From contig CAWDAI010000001.1 in the NCBI GenBank assembly GCA_963800275.1, forward strand, positions 124,001 to 188,000: a stretch of 64,000 bases of DNA, read 5' to 3'. Positions 1-10,768 of this stretch are shown here, in pieces (the stretch's first letter is position 1; the number at the start of each line of letters is the position of its first letter). The DNA is from JAFMJV01 sp963800275 (lineage in GTDB: Bacteria; Chloroflexota; Limnocylindria; Limnocylindrales; CSP1-4). A program made the translations under genes and the position numbers. The notes under the pieces were generated by a model. The model made no database searches. It was not told the origin of the DNA and saw nothing but the letters and a program-made list of their open reading frames with translations.

Positions 1-87
1 CACGAGCGCGGGGTCTTCACCCTTGGCGACGCAGCCGTGGCGGATGATATCGGCCTCTTCACGAAGCCTGGCTGGGCCCACGGTCAT
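1..87 (-). CDS. Partial hypothetical protein (5' end only)
   Basis: An ATG at 87-85 overlaps the lysS stop codon in an ATGA arrangement, and the frame stays open for 29 codons to the window edge. The visible N-terminus begins MTVGPARLREEADIIRHG. I do not recognise the family from so short a piece. The 4-bp overlap suggests translational coupling to lysS in the greA-lysS direction. The rest of the gene lies outside the window. Confidence 0.5.
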   Translation of the reverse strand, partial: MTVGPARLREEADIIRHGCVAKGEDPALV

Positions 88-1691
88 CCGGGGACCCCTT
101 CCCCGGTGGCGGCGGCCGCGGCAGCTTGCAGGCGCTCGAGCACGAACGGCTCTTCCAGGCTCGCCAGCAGCCAGCCTGCTCGAGGGCCATTGGGACGCCC
201 CAGGAAGGCCGCGTAGACGGCGGCGAAGGCATCGCGCGACGACACGCCGCGCGCCTGGCCGACGCGATAGATGAGGTCCTGCCAGGCGTTGCCGCTGCGA
301 GGTTGCTCACTGGCTACGCCTGCGGCCAGGTCGGACAGGAAGAGCGCCTGCACCTCGGTCAGCCCGGCCGCCTCAGCGGGCAGGTCGTCACGTACCGCTA
401 CCTGGTAGCGCTCGGGAGCCCAGCCGTCGAGCCACGCTCGCGCCACGTCCGCACGCTCGCGCAGGATGGCCAGCTCGGTCTCATCGAGGGGAGCACCCTT
501 CTCTACGGCCATGCGGGCCTCGAGGTCCACGCCGGGGACCTGGACCAGCATGGTCAGGTGCCGGAAGGGCGGCCGGAAGCGGGCGGCCGCCGCGGCTGGA
601 TCAGCCTCGGCATCCACCAGGGAAAGGCGGAAGATGCGCTCGAAGTCAGCCGGCAGCTCGCCGCGCACCTGCTGGTCGTCGACGGCAGCGGCCAGGCGAT
701 CGAACTCGTCGAAGAGACCGGGGATGGCATCGCCAGCGGGGTCGAAATCGAGCGCACGTTTGGGCTTGTGGCGCAGGAACAGGAAGCGTATGAGCTCTGG
801 CGGCAGCAGGACGGCCATCTCGTGGGCGGCCGCGCCCGAGCCCTTGGAGGTGGACATCTTGCGCCCACCGACGTTGAGGAACTCGTAGACCACGTTGAGC
901 GGCGGCTCACGGTCGAAGACTCGGCGGCTGATGGCCTCGCTGCGATCGCGGCTGCCGCCCTTGGTCCCGAGGTCCTTGCCACAACCCTCGATGGTGATGC
1001 CGAAGTGACTCCACTTGGCGGCCCAGTCGACGTTGAACGGCAGCTTGGCCCGGCCGCCCGCAGGCTCCACGCGGCCCTTGTAGCCGCAGCCGGTAGCCCA
1101 GGACACGTAGTCGGGCTTGCACTCGTAGGCCACGGTGCGGCCATCCCAGTCGGTGGCCAGCGTGGTGCCGATGCGGCCGCAGCTCTCGCAGATGATGCTC
1201 ACCGGTAGCCAGCCGGGCGCACGCTCCACGTTGCTGACCTTCAGGTAGATGTCGCGCACGACCTCCGCCCGGTCGAGGGCGGCGCGGATGTAGGGGTCCA
1301 TGGATCCATCTCCATAGAGCTCGCTCATCCAGTAGATCTCCGGATGCACACCCAGGCCCTCGAAGGTACCCATGAAGAGCTCGCCCACGAAGTAGCGGGC
1401 GTAGCTGCTCGCGGTGCTGCCCTCCGGAGCCGGCACGTGCGCGAGGGGCACGCCCATGTAGCGCTCGACCGCATCAGGGGTCAGCAGCGCCTGCGAGTCC
1501 ATGGGGTCCAGGTCGTCCACGCCGTAGAGGTAGCGGCTGGGCAGATCCGCCTGCAGCAGCGCCCGGTGGATGACGTCGTGGAGGACCACGCCGCGCAGCG
1601 AGCCGATGTGGACGGTGCCGGACGGAGTCTTGGAATCGTTGACGATCTGCGGTCCGTCGAAGCGCGCGGCCAGCTCATCAGCCCAGAACAT
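84..1691 (-). CDS. lysS: Lysyl-tRNA synthetase, class I (LysRS-I)
   Basis: This cytoplasmic enzyme charges tRNA-Lys with lysine. The 535-residue protein has the class I signatures: an HIGS variant of HIGH at about residues 28-31 and KMSTS at about 278-282. It also has a CESC cysteine pair near residue 168, the usual place for a zinc knuckle in this family. It is therefore the archaeal-type class I enzyme, not the common bacterial class II LysRS; only some bacterial lineages carry it. The start is an ATG with a GGGAGAGGGG ribosome site just upstream. It lies 66 bp downstream of greA on the same strand and overlaps the following partial gene by 4 bp, so the three are probably cotranscribed. A lysK-type name would also be appropriate. 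Confidence 0.93.
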   Translation of the reverse strand: MFWADELAARFDGPQIVNDSKTPSGTVHIGSLRGVVLHDVIHRALLQADLPSRYLYGVDDLDPMDSQALLTPDAVERYMGVPLAHVPAPEGSTASSYARYFVGELFMGTFEGLGVHPEIYWMSELYGDGSMDPYIRAALDRAEVVRDIYLKVSNVERAPGWLPVSIICESCGRIGTTLATDWDGRTVAYECKPDYVSWATGCGYKGRVEPAGGRAKLPFNVDWAAKWSHFGITIEGCGKDLGTKGGSRDRSEAISRRVFDREPPLNVVYEFLNVGGRKMSTSKGSGAAAHEMAVLLPPELIRFLFLRHKPKRALDFDPAGDAIPGLFDEFDRLAAAVDDQQVRGELPADFERIFRLSLVDAEADPAAAAARFRPPFRHLTMLVQVPGVDLEARMAVEKGAPLDETELAILRERADVARAWLDGWAPERYQVAVRDDLPAEAAGLTEVQALFLSDLAAGVASEQPRSGNAWQDLIYRVGQARGVSSRDAFAAVYAAFLGRPNGPRAGWLLASLEEPFVLERLQAAAAAATGEGVPG

Positions 1692-1757
1692 GCGTGGTCC
1701 CCTCTCCCGACGGGGACGGGCTGGGGTGGAGCCGTCCGACCGTCCGGCGGTGCGGCG

Positions 1758-2225
1758 TCAGCGGATGCTGACGATGGTGTAGGTGGAGTCCCCGGCCGGG
1801 ACGGAGACCGTCACGGCCTCGCCCTTCTTCTTGCCCAGCAGTGCCCGGCCCACGGGCGATTCATTGGAGATGCGACCCTGGTCGGGTGCCGCCTCGGCGG
1901 CGCCGACGATGGTGTACTTCTCCTTGCCGGTCTCGCCCTCGAGGGTCACCGTGGAGCCGATCTGCACGTAGGAGCGCGAGGGCTTCTCGTCGATGATGAC
2001 CGCGTTCTTGATGATCGCGGTCAGCGTCTGGATGCGGCCCTCGACGAAGGCCTGCTCGTTCTTGGCGTCCTCGTACTCAGCGTTCTCCGTGACGTCGCCG
2101 TATTCCTTGGCGTCGTGGATCCGCTGGGCGACCTCCGGCCGCTTCACGTTCGTGAGCTCGTCGAGCTCGGCCTTGAGCTTCTGGAGACCTTCGGCCGAGA
2201 GATATTCGGGCTTGTGCGCGTTCAA
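1758..2225 (-). CDS. greA: Transcription elongation factor GreA
   Basis: GreA binds the secondary channel of RNA polymerase and stimulates cleavage of backtracked transcripts. The 155-residue protein matches the family length. It has the N-terminal coiled-coil (LSAEGLQKLKAELDEL, then GDVTENAEYEDAKNEQ with the acidic tip) and the C-terminal FKBP-like domain (ISNESPVGRALLGKKKGE). I chose the TTG at 2225: GAGGG lies about 7 nt upstream and the family N-terminus begins here. Longer readings only add an arginine-rich extension unlike GreA. The transcript seems to have a long leader containing a GC hairpin at 2246-2263. It is probably cotranscribed with lysS. Confidence 0.93.
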   Translation of the reverse strand: MNAHKPEYLSAEGLQKLKAELDELTNVKRPEVAQRIHDAKEYGDVTENAEYEDAKNEQAFVEGRIQTLTAIIKNAVIIDEKPSRSYVQIGSTVTLEGETGKEKYTIVGAAEAAPDQGRISNESPVGRALLGKKKGEAVTVSVPAGDSTYTIVSIR

Positions 2226-2245
2226 CGTGGACCCTCGAGATAGAA

Positions 2246-2263
2246 GCGCCCCTCTTGGGGCGC
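2246..2263 (-). promoter_or_regulatory. Hairpin in the greA 5' leader
   Basis: GCGCCCC and GGGGCGC form a perfect 7-bp stem with a 4-nt loop, about 20 nt before the greA TTG. It may be a transcription pause or attenuation element. No U-run follows in the greA direction, so it is not a classical terminator. Confidence 0.35.
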
Positions 2264-2363
2264 GCAGCAAAGTAGGTCGAAACCGGGTCGTCAGACGGGG
2301 AACCCGAGCGGCGGCCGGCTCACCCCTGAGAACTGACGAATCGGAGCGCCGTTCAGGAGGCGG

Positions 2364-2369
2364 ATTGTA
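2364..2369 (-). promoter_or_regulatory. Possible -10 element for greA
   Basis: TACAAT on the minus strand lies about 140 bp upstream of the greA start, in the only gap before the amidohydrolase stop. No convincing -35 hexamer sits 16-18 bp further up, so this is a weak prediction. Confidence 0.3.
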
Positions 2370-2408
2370 CACCGCCGTGAACGATCCCATCGCCGCGCGT
2401 CGGCGTCG

Positions 2409-3677
2409 TCACGCCGTCTGCCGTCGATCGATCCGGCCCTCGCGATCCTTGACCACGGTCCCGCCCTGCAGCACGACGGTCACGTTCTCAGGGTCGGCCA
2501 CGAGTCCGATGCCATCGAGTGGCTGGCCCTTCACGAGCGCCAGGTCGGCGCGCTTGCCGGGCTCGATCGTGCCGATCTCGTCGTCGAGCATGAACAGCTC
2601 GGCGTTGGTGCGCGTGGCGCTGATGATGGCGCCGTGGGCACCCAGGATCCGCGCCTTGTACACCAGCTCCTCGCCACGACGACCCTGCCACGGGCCGACC
2701 ACGTCGGAGCCGCTGGCGAGCTTCACGCCGGCTTCGCGAGCGACCTCGACCGAGTGGTACGCCTCCTTGATGAAGCTGCTGATGAGCGCCAGCTTCTCCG
2801 GCGCCAGGCCCATGCGGTCGGGGTGGGCCACGAACGACTCCATGGTCTGCAACGTGGGCACCATGAAGGCACCCTCCGCGGCCATGCGCCGCGCGGTCGC
2901 GGGCTCCAGGCGGGAGCCGTGCTCGATGGAGCGGACGCCGGCATCGAGCGCCATCTCCACCGCCGGCGTGGTGTGGCAGTGGGCCATGACATAGGTGCCC
3001 CAGCTGCGTGCGACCTCCACGGCCACCGCGATCTCAGCCACCGACAGCTGCAGCGAATCGAGCGGGTCGGTGGGGCTGATGACCCCGCCAGAGGCCATCA
3101 GCTTGATCTGGGAGGCACCTCGACGAAGCTGCTCGCGGGCGGCCTGGCGCACCTCGTCCACGCCGTCCGCGATCTCGTGTGCGGCCACCAGTCCCGGGAT
3201 GGTGTGGCCGTGATGCAACGCCTCGTGCCGCTGGCGGTCATCGGCGTGGCCGCCGGTCTGGCTGATGGCCGAGCCGGCTGGCAGGATGCGCGGACCAGCG
3301 AGCGTTCCGGCCGCGACCGCTGCCGCCCACGCCGGCTCCAGGCCCCCGGCATCCCGGACGGTCGTGAAGCCCTCCTGCAAAGCGCCCTCGATGAAGGCGG
3401 CCACCTTCAGCACGTGGGTGATCCAGGTGTCCGTGCCGTGGTCGCCGCGGGTACCGATGAGCGCGAAGTGAACGTGGGCATCGGTCAGCCCCGGCAGCAG
3501 CGTGGCGCCCGCGCCATCGACGACCGGCACGTCCGCCGCGAGCTCCCCGACGGCGCCGACCGAGGCGATGCGCCCGCCCTCCACGAGCACGTCGGTACGC
3601 CCTTGCGGCTCGCGGCCGGTGGCATCGATGACCGAGACGTCGCGGATGACGATGCGGCTGGAAACGGACGGCGTCAT
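2409..3677 (-). CDS. Amidohydrolase family metal-dependent hydrolase (prolidase / arginine carboxypeptidase-like)
   Basis: The 422-residue protein is a TIM-barrel amidohydrolase. The metal-binding DAHVHF follows LLPGLT near residue 65. A lysine in QIKLMASGG is the probable carboxylated metal bridge. Further metal ligands are in MAHCHT and SIEHGS, and the catalytic Asp is in SGSD. The C-terminal IEPGKRADL strand returns to the small beta domain. This subgroup includes Zn-dependent Xaa-Pro and Xaa-Arg dipeptidases, imidazolonepropionase-like enzymes and the ochratoxinase group; the substrate cannot be read from sequence. The ATG at 3677 has AGGAGG 5 nt upstream, which settles the start. It follows argR by 23 bp and probably belongs to the uppP-argR transcript, but a role in arginine metabolism is only a guess. 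Confidence 0.8.
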   Translation of the reverse strand: MTPSVSSRIVIRDVSVIDATGREPQGRTDVLVEGGRIASVGAVGELAADVPVVDGAGATLLPGLTDAHVHFALIGTRGDHGTDTWITHVLKVAAFIEGALQEGFTTVRDAGGLEPAWAAAVAAGTLAGPRILPAGSAISQTGGHADDRQRHEALHHGHTIPGLVAAHEIADGVDEVRQAAREQLRRGASQIKLMASGGVISPTDPLDSLQLSVAEIAVAVEVARSWGTYVMAHCHTTPAVEMALDAGVRSIEHGSRLEPATARRMAAEGAFMVPTLQTMESFVAHPDRMGLAPEKLALISSFIKEAYHSVEVAREAGVKLASGSDVVGPWQGRRGEELVYKARILGAHGAIISATRTNAELFMLDDEIGTIEPGKRADLALVKGQPLDGIGLVADPENVTVVLQGGTVVKDREGRIDRRQTA

Positions 3678-3700
3678 GATCCTCCTTGGGTGTGGTGGCC

Positions 3701-4183
3701 TCAGCGGCCCAGGCGCAGCAGGCGGCTCTTGACCCGGCGCAGGCGGACATGGTCGGGACAGGCCACGAAGAGCGTGTCGTCGCCGGCGATCGTACCCAGC
3801 ACGCCCTTCCACTGCGCCCGGTCGAGGGCGGCAGCGATGGCGTGCGCGGTGCCAGGGACCGCCCGGATGACGAGCATGGTGCCCGACTCGTGCACGTCGA
3901 CCGGCAGGTCATGGAGCAGCTGTCGCAGGCGCTGCTCGCCGCCCAACTCGACGGCCGCGTCGGCCGAGGGCAGGGCGTAGACCAGGGCGCCATCGACACG
4001 CACCTTGAGCAGGCCCATCTCGGAGATGTCGCGGCTGACCGTGGCCTGGGTCACGCTGAAGCCCTTGTCCTTGAGCGCCGCCACCAGCTCCCGCTGGGTG
4101 CGCAGCTGGCGGGCGCGCACGACGTCCGCGATGGCCTGCTGGCGAGCCCGCTTGAGCAGCTCGTTGGTACCGTTCCGGGCCAC
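3701..4183 (-). CDS. argR: Arginine repressor ArgR
   Basis: ArgR is an arginine-sensing hexameric transcription factor controlling arginine biosynthesis and catabolism. The 160-residue reading has the N-terminal winged helix (AIADVVRARQLRTQRELVAAL then FSVTQATVSRDISEMGLLKV). The C-terminal oligomerisation and arginine-binding domain includes GTAHAIAAALDRAQWKGVLGTIAGDDTL broken across the GTIAGDDT core. I chose the GTG at 4183, 2 bp after the uppP stop, because it gives the normal family length; longer readings run into uppP. No arg biosynthetic gene is in this window, so its targets are elsewhere. Confidence 0.9.
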   Translation of the reverse strand: MARNGTNELLKRARQQAIADVVRARQLRTQRELVAALKDKGFSVTQATVSRDISEMGLLKVRVDGALVYALPSADAAVELGGEQRLRQLLHDLPVDVHESGTMLVIRAVPGTAHAIAAALDRAQWKGVLGTIAGDDTLFVACPDHVRLRRVKSRLLRLGR

Positions 4184-4185
4184 GT

Positions 4186-4980
4186 TCAGGTGTTGATCGC
4201 GAGCAGCACGAGGAAGACGACCGCGGCGATGAGGCGGTAGGCGATGAAGATGCCCAGGCTGTGGTCGCGCAGGTAGGTGAGCATGAAGCGGATGGCCAGC
4301 CAGCCGGAGACACCCGCCGCGATCATGCCCGCGGCCAGCACGGCCAGGTTCACATCGCCGGCCTCGCCGGTGACGATGTGGCGGGCCTTCCACAGGCCGG
4401 CGCCGGCGATGATGGGGATGCCCATGAGGAAGGCGAACCGTGCGGCTGCTTCACGCGTCAGGCCGCGGAAGAGGCCCGCCGCGATGGTGATGCCCGAACG
4501 GCTGATGCCGGGGAAGAGGGCGAACATCTGGGCGATCCCGATGCCCAGGGCATCGCCGAGGTCGGCCTGTCGCAGGTCGCGCGTACGGGTGCCCACACGC
4601 TCGGCGAGCCAGAGCACGAAGGCACCGACCACGAGCACGAACGGGATGGCGATGACCGCATCGTGGGAGAAGTCCTCGATGGGCCGCTCCAGGATCACCC
4701 CCAGCATGGCTGCGGGGATGACCGTCAGGACCAGCACCAGCGACAGCTTGCGATCGGGATCGCTCCCGAAGGAGCGCTCGCGGAGGAGGTCGATGAAGGC
4801 GTGCACCAGCACGACCACGTCGCGCCAGAAGTAGACCAGCAGCGCAGCGAGGGTGCCCATGTGCAGCATGACCACGAAGGTCGAGCTGTTGATGAGCTGC
4901 GAGTCCCAGCCCAGGATGCGCGGCAGCACGATGAGGTGGGCCGAGGACGACACCGGCAGGAACTCGGTCAGACCCTGCAC
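4186..4980 (-). CDS. uppP: Undecaprenyl-diphosphatase UppP/BacA
   Basis: This inner-membrane phosphatase recycles undecaprenyl pyrophosphate to the monophosphate lipid carrier of peptidoglycan synthesis and confers bacitracin tolerance. The family motifs are clear: GLTEFLPVSSSAHL at the N-terminus and PGISRSGITIAAG in the middle, with several hydrophobic helices. The GTG at 4980 is the only standard start in frame. However, the in-frame codons immediately upstream read EILEAIFIGI, which matches the conserved first helix of UppP. An in-frame TGA stands at 5018-5016, so the true start is probably a rare CTG (5004) or the beginning has been altered. It is followed at once by argR. Confidence 0.9.
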   Translation of the reverse strand: MQGLTEFLPVSSSAHLIVLPRILGWDSQLINSSTFVVMLHMGTLAALLVYFWRDVVVLVHAFIDLLRERSFGSDPDRKLSLVLVLTVIPAAMLGVILERPIEDFSHDAVIAIPFVLVVGAFVLWLAERVGTRTRDLRQADLGDALGIGIAQMFALFPGISRSGITIAAGLFRGLTREAAARFAFLMGIPIIAGAGLWKARHIVTGEAGDVNLAVLAAGMIAAGVSGWLAIRFMLTYLRDHSLGIFIAYRLIAAVVFLVLLAINT

Positions 4981-5144
4981 GATGCCGATGAAGATGGCCT
5001 CCAGGATCTCCGTGACTCACCCTCCCATGGACGGACGGCGCCCGAGGTGGGCGCCGTCACCGCTCAGGGAGGGTACCCCCTTCCGCGCCCGCGGGCCGCG
5101 GACGCGGTCGGCAGGCGGATCGTGCCAGCTGGCGGATGAACCAG

Positions 5145-7352
<2,208 letters not shown>

Positions 7353-7548
7353 GGTATCTACGAGCCTCCTTCAGGGAAATGACTTCAGCTCACCGCCGGC
7401 CTGTCAAGGGCTGCGGGCGACATCGACGGCGAGGCAGCGCAGTAGCGCGGCCTCCAGTGTCTCGCGTCCCGCGCTTCCAGCGGAGTCTGTCCGGCCCCTG
7501 CAGGGCAGGCCGAACGGGCAGAAGTGTGAGCGAAAGGACGATGGGCGG

Positions 7549-7578
7549 CCGCCGGTGCCTGGCGCACGGTGCCGGCGG
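7549..7578 (-). terminator. Probable terminator hairpin after ndk
   Basis: An 11-bp stem (CCGCCGGTGCC with GGTGCCGGCGG, two G-T pairs) encloses an 8-nt loop about 25 nt past the ndk stop. There is no U-run, as is common in GC-rich genomes, so termination is inferred from position and stability. Confidence 0.45.
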
Positions 7579-7602
7579 ACCCTGAGCGGCCGGGGCCGGA
7601 GG

Positions 7603-8055
7603 CTACTCCACGATCCAGGCGTCGACCGCGCGCTCGTATTCGAGGATCTCGGACCCATCGAACCACAGGGCCAGCTCGGTGGCGGCGTTGTCCGGGCTGT
7701 CGGAGGCATGCACGATGTTCATGCCCGTCTCCAGCGCGAAGTCGCCGCGGATGGAGCCGGGAGCGGCCTGGTGGGGGCGGGTGGCGCCGTTGATGGCTCG
7801 ACAGACCTCGATGGCGTTGGGGCCTTCCACGGCCATGGCCACGAGCGGGCCGCTCGTGATGAACTCGATGAGGCCAGCGAAGAAGGGCTTGTCCGAATGG
7901 ACCGCGTAATGGCGTTCGGCCAGGCTGCGGTCGGCCTGCATGAGCTTGAGCCCGGCGATCCGCAGGCCACGCGCCTCGTAGCGGTCGATGACGCGGCCGA
8001 TGAGACCGCGCTGCACGCCGTCGGGCTTGATCAGGATGAGGGTTCGCTCGCTCAC
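7603..8055 (-). CDS. ndk: Nucleoside diphosphate kinase
   Basis: Ndk transfers the gamma phosphate of ATP to other (d)NDPs through a phosphohistidine. The 150-residue protein has the family start MSERTLILIKPDGVQRGLIG and the conserved core GATRPHQAAPGSIRGDF. The active-site histidine is in NIVHASDS; most family members have Gly where this one has Ala after the His. Length is normal. The GTG start overlaps the stop of the upstream TPR protein by 4 bp (GTGA), so it is the last gene of an M16 peptidase-TPR-ndk operon. Confidence 0.95.
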   Translation of the reverse strand: MSERTLILIKPDGVQRGLIGRVIDRYEARGLRIAGLKLMQADRSLAERHYAVHSDKPFFAGLIEFITSGPLVAMAVEGPNAIEVCRAINGATRPHQAAPGSIRGDFALETGMNIVHASDSPDNAATELALWFDGSEILEYERAVDAWIVE

Positions 8056-9476
8056 TGGGACTCCTTCGTTGACGGCCCGTCGGAGAGGGCCTGGTGGGCT
8101 GCCTGGTAGGCGGCGGTGGCCTCGATGTCTCGGCCAAGGAGACGATAGGCATCGCCGCGTACGAGGTGGATGGCTGCGACGCCAGGGTCGCCGGCGGGGA
8201 TCACGGCGGCGGCCCCATCAGCGGTCGAAAGGATCACGGGGGCCAATGCCGGGTCCAGGCGGAGGAGCACGGCCAGGCGGTCGCCTGCCGCGGTCGCGTC
8301 ACCCGCGGCGAGGGCGCGCTCGGCCAGCTCCAGCTCCTCGCCTGCGGCACGTCCGCCCGTGACGGCGGCGCTGGCGCTGCCGGCCCCGGCGGGCTGGGCC
8401 GGTCCCCCTCGCCCCACCGGCGGCATGGCGGAGCGAGCGGGGAGGGCGGCCAGCGGCCACGTCTCGGGCGTGGGGGCGGCCACCTCGCTGCCCCCGACCA
8501 GCAGGCCCCAGTGCCCGGGGGCGGCGCCATCGACGAGCATGGCGCCGGGATCCGCCTCGGGCCAGACGCGGCTGCGAGGCTCGAGCGCGAAGAGCGTGTC
8601 CACCGCGCCGCCGATCCGGTCGGTCACCTCGCCGGCCAACGCGCCGGCTTCCTCTGCCTGATCGCTGTGGGCGAGGCCTTCGGCCAGGATGAGCAAGGCC
8701 ATCGGCTCCTCGCCGCCCAGCGCACGGTGCGCCCGGGCGGCATCGACGGCGCCTTCGAGGTCGCCGCTGCGCCAGCGCACCTCGGCCAGGTCGGCCATGG
8801 CATCACGGTCGAGCGTGCCCGCGCCGGCCATGCTCTCGAGCGTGGTGCGGGCGAGGTTCAGCAGGCCACCGCGCACGTGCACCCGCACCAGGCGCGCGTC
8901 GGCGGTGCGGGCGGCAACCGTCGACTGGTCGGCCGTCGGTCCGGGGGGCGCCGAGTCGGACGTGGCCGCGGGGGCGCTGATGGGCACAGAGCCACCGGGG
9001 CGTGGCCGAGCCGGCGCTGCGCCCGGCGGCGCGGTGGCCGGTGGCGGCGCGAACGTGCGCGCTGGCGCCACCGGCGGAGCTGATGTGCGAGGCGCGCCGC
9101 CGACGCCCGGATGCGGCATCGCGCCGGGAGGGAGACCCTGCCGAGGCGGCAAAGCCCCGCCGGGAGGGGACGGTCGCTGCATGCGCGGCGGCAGCGAGCC
9201 AGGCGGCGGCATCCCCCCGCCGGGGAGCATCGGGCCGCGCCGCGGGATCTGCCCCGGCGGCCACGGTGGTGGTGGTGGTGGCCCGGGCGGTCGTGGACCA
9301 GGTGGCGGCATGGCCGGAGGACGTGCGCCGGGCGGCGGCGTCGGCGAGGAACCGGGTGCAGGCAGCGTCGGTCCTCCACTGGTCGGTCCCGGCTGGGGGG
9401 TCGGCGCGGACGGCGTGCCCGGTGAGGGGGAGGCGGCGCGGTCAGGACCAGGCTCGCCGAGTCGCTCGTCGCTCAT
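8052..9476 (-). CDS. Proline-rich protein with TPR-like C-terminal half
   Basis: The 474-residue protein has two parts. The first roughly 190 residues are extremely rich in Pro, Gly, Ser and Thr (for example PPPGPRPPGPPPPPPWPPG) and must be disordered. The remainder is Ala/Leu-rich, with helix pairs resembling tetratricopeptide repeats, such as LAEVRWRSGDLEGAVDAARA, LAERALAAGDATAAGDRLA and HLVRGDAYRLLGRDIEATAA. TPR domains usually mediate protein-protein contacts. There is no signal peptide or membrane segment. It overlaps the M16 peptidase gene upstream and ndk downstream by 4 bp each. The function is unknown, and I do not recognise a named family. Confidence 0.75.
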   Translation of the reverse strand: MSDERLGEPGPDRAASPSPGTPSAPTPQPGPTSGGPTLPAPGSSPTPPPGARPPAMPPPGPRPPGPPPPPPWPPGQIPRRGPMLPGGGMPPPGSLPPRMQRPSPPGGALPPRQGLPPGAMPHPGVGGAPRTSAPPVAPARTFAPPPATAPPGAAPARPRPGGSVPISAPAATSDSAPPGPTADQSTVAARTADARLVRVHVRGGLLNLARTTLESMAGAGTLDRDAMADLAEVRWRSGDLEGAVDAARAHRALGGEEPMALLILAEGLAHSDQAEEAGALAGEVTDRIGGAVDTLFALEPRSRVWPEADPGAMLVDGAAPGHWGLLVGGSEVAAPTPETWPLAALPARSAMPPVGRGGPAQPAGAGSASAAVTGGRAAGEELELAERALAAGDATAAGDRLAVLLRLDPALAPVILSTADGAAAVIPAGDPGVAAIHLVRGDAYRLLGRDIEATAAYQAAHQALSDGPSTKESQ

Positions 9477-10735
9477 GGCAGGCGCAAGGCCGCTTCGAGT
9501 CCGGACGCGTCCAGGCGGGGGCCGATGGCAGCGGCGCAGAAGGCCTCCTCGCGAACGAGGCGAGCGGCGAGCGCCTGGATGTCAGCAGCCGTCACCTCGT
9601 GCATGGCGGCCATCACCTGGTCCATCGTCAACACGCGCTGGTGCAGGGCCTCCTGGCTGCCGAGGAACGAGGCCATCGATCGCGATTCCTCCAGGCGGAG
9701 CTCGAGCCGGCCGACGGTGTAGTTGCGAGCACGTTCCAGCTCGGCCGGGGCCACCGGCTCGTCGCGCAGTCGCGCCAGCTCGGTGACCACGGCACGTGTC
9801 GCGGGCACCACGTCGGCCGCGTCCACGCCCATGTACACCTGCAACATGCCGGCGTCAGCGTAATCGGTCTGGAAGGAGTGCACGTCGTAGGCCAGCCCCT
9901 CCTCTTCCCGGACCCGCAGGAACAGGCGTGAGGAGCTGCCGTCTCCGAGGACCGTGTTGAGCAGGTCCAGGGTCCACTGGTCAGCGTGGTCGCGAGGCAG
10001 GGCGGGCAGGCCGATGGCGACGTGGGCCTGGGCCGTGTCGCGATCCTCCAGTCGCAATCGCTCCACCGGGCTGGACGGCGCGGGCGGATAAGGCGCGACC
10101 GACGCCCCGCCGGTCCCGAAGGCCTGGGCGACCAGCCTCACGGCCTCCTCATGACCGAGGTCGCCGGCGAGCGCCACGACCATGTTGGCGGGCTGATAGC
10201 CAGCCGCCCAGAAGCCGCGGATGTCCTGGTCGCTCAGGTCGCGGACGGAGGCTTCGGTCCCGGCGATCTCCCAGCCCAGTGGGACGTCACCGAAGAAGGC
10301 CTCGTCCCAGACGTTGTAGATGTACTGGGCCGGGTCGTCGCGGTAGGAGCGGATCTCCTCGATGATGATGTCGCGCTCGTGGGCGATGTCATCGCTGCGC
10401 AGCAATGGCCGGAGCGTGAGCTCTGCCAGCAGGTCCAGGCCCAGCTCCGCTTCGCGCACCGGGAGCCGCGTCCAGTAGACGGTGGTCTCGCGGTCGGTGG
10501 CTGCATTGGCGCTTCCGCCCACGCCCTCCACCGCGTCCGAGACCTCGCGCGAGGACGGCCAGCGTCGGGTGCCCTTGAAGGTGATGTGCTCCATGAAGTG
10601 GGCCAGTCCCGACTTGGCCCGGGTCTCACCGCGCGAGCCGACCATGACGTAGACGGCCACGGCCAGCGAGCGCATGCCGGGTAGACGGGCGGTGATGACA
10701 CGTGGCCCATTGGGCAACGCGGTACGTTCGAACAT
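9473..10735 (-). CDS. M16 family zinc peptidase (processing-peptidase-like)
   Basis: The 420-residue protein carries the inverted zinc motif HFMEH in LAHFMEHITFKGT near residue 47, and the downstream glutamate region DIIIEEIRSYRDDP, both typical of M16 peptidases (pitrilysin, mitochondrial processing peptidase, bacterial PqqL/YmxG types). The C-terminal M16_C half (SRLFLRVREEEGLAYDVHSF) is present, so this is a complete single M16 unit of about 45 kDa. Such enzymes degrade peptides, alone or as pairs; no partner gene adjoins it. Its start codon is only 9 nt from a TAGGAT hexamer with no Shine-Dalgarno, so the transcript is nearly leaderless. First gene of the operon with the TPR protein and ndk. 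Confidence 0.88.
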   Translation of the reverse strand: MFERTALPNGPRVITARLPGMRSLAVAVYVMVGSRGETRAKSGLAHFMEHITFKGTRRWPSSREVSDAVEGVGGSANAATDRETTVYWTRLPVREAELGLDLLAELTLRPLLRSDDIAHERDIIIEEIRSYRDDPAQYIYNVWDEAFFGDVPLGWEIAGTEASVRDLSDQDIRGFWAAGYQPANMVVALAGDLGHEEAVRLVAQAFGTGGASVAPYPPAPSSPVERLRLEDRDTAQAHVAIGLPALPRDHADQWTLDLLNTVLGDGSSSRLFLRVREEEGLAYDVHSFQTDYADAGMLQVYMGVDAADVVPATRAVVTELARLRDEPVAPAELERARNYTVGRLELRLEESRSMASFLGSQEALHQRVLTMDQVMAAMHEVTAADIQALAARLVREEAFCAAAIGPRLDASGLEAALRLP

Positions 10736-10768
10736 GGGGGCGCCATCCTACACGGGACGAGCGGTCAC

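Noticed and set aside
9002..9931. Plus-strand ORFs across the proline-rich gene and M16 peptidase
   Set aside because: Composition is the complement of Pro- and Gly-rich codons. The minus frames carry recognised motifs and 4-bp overlaps.
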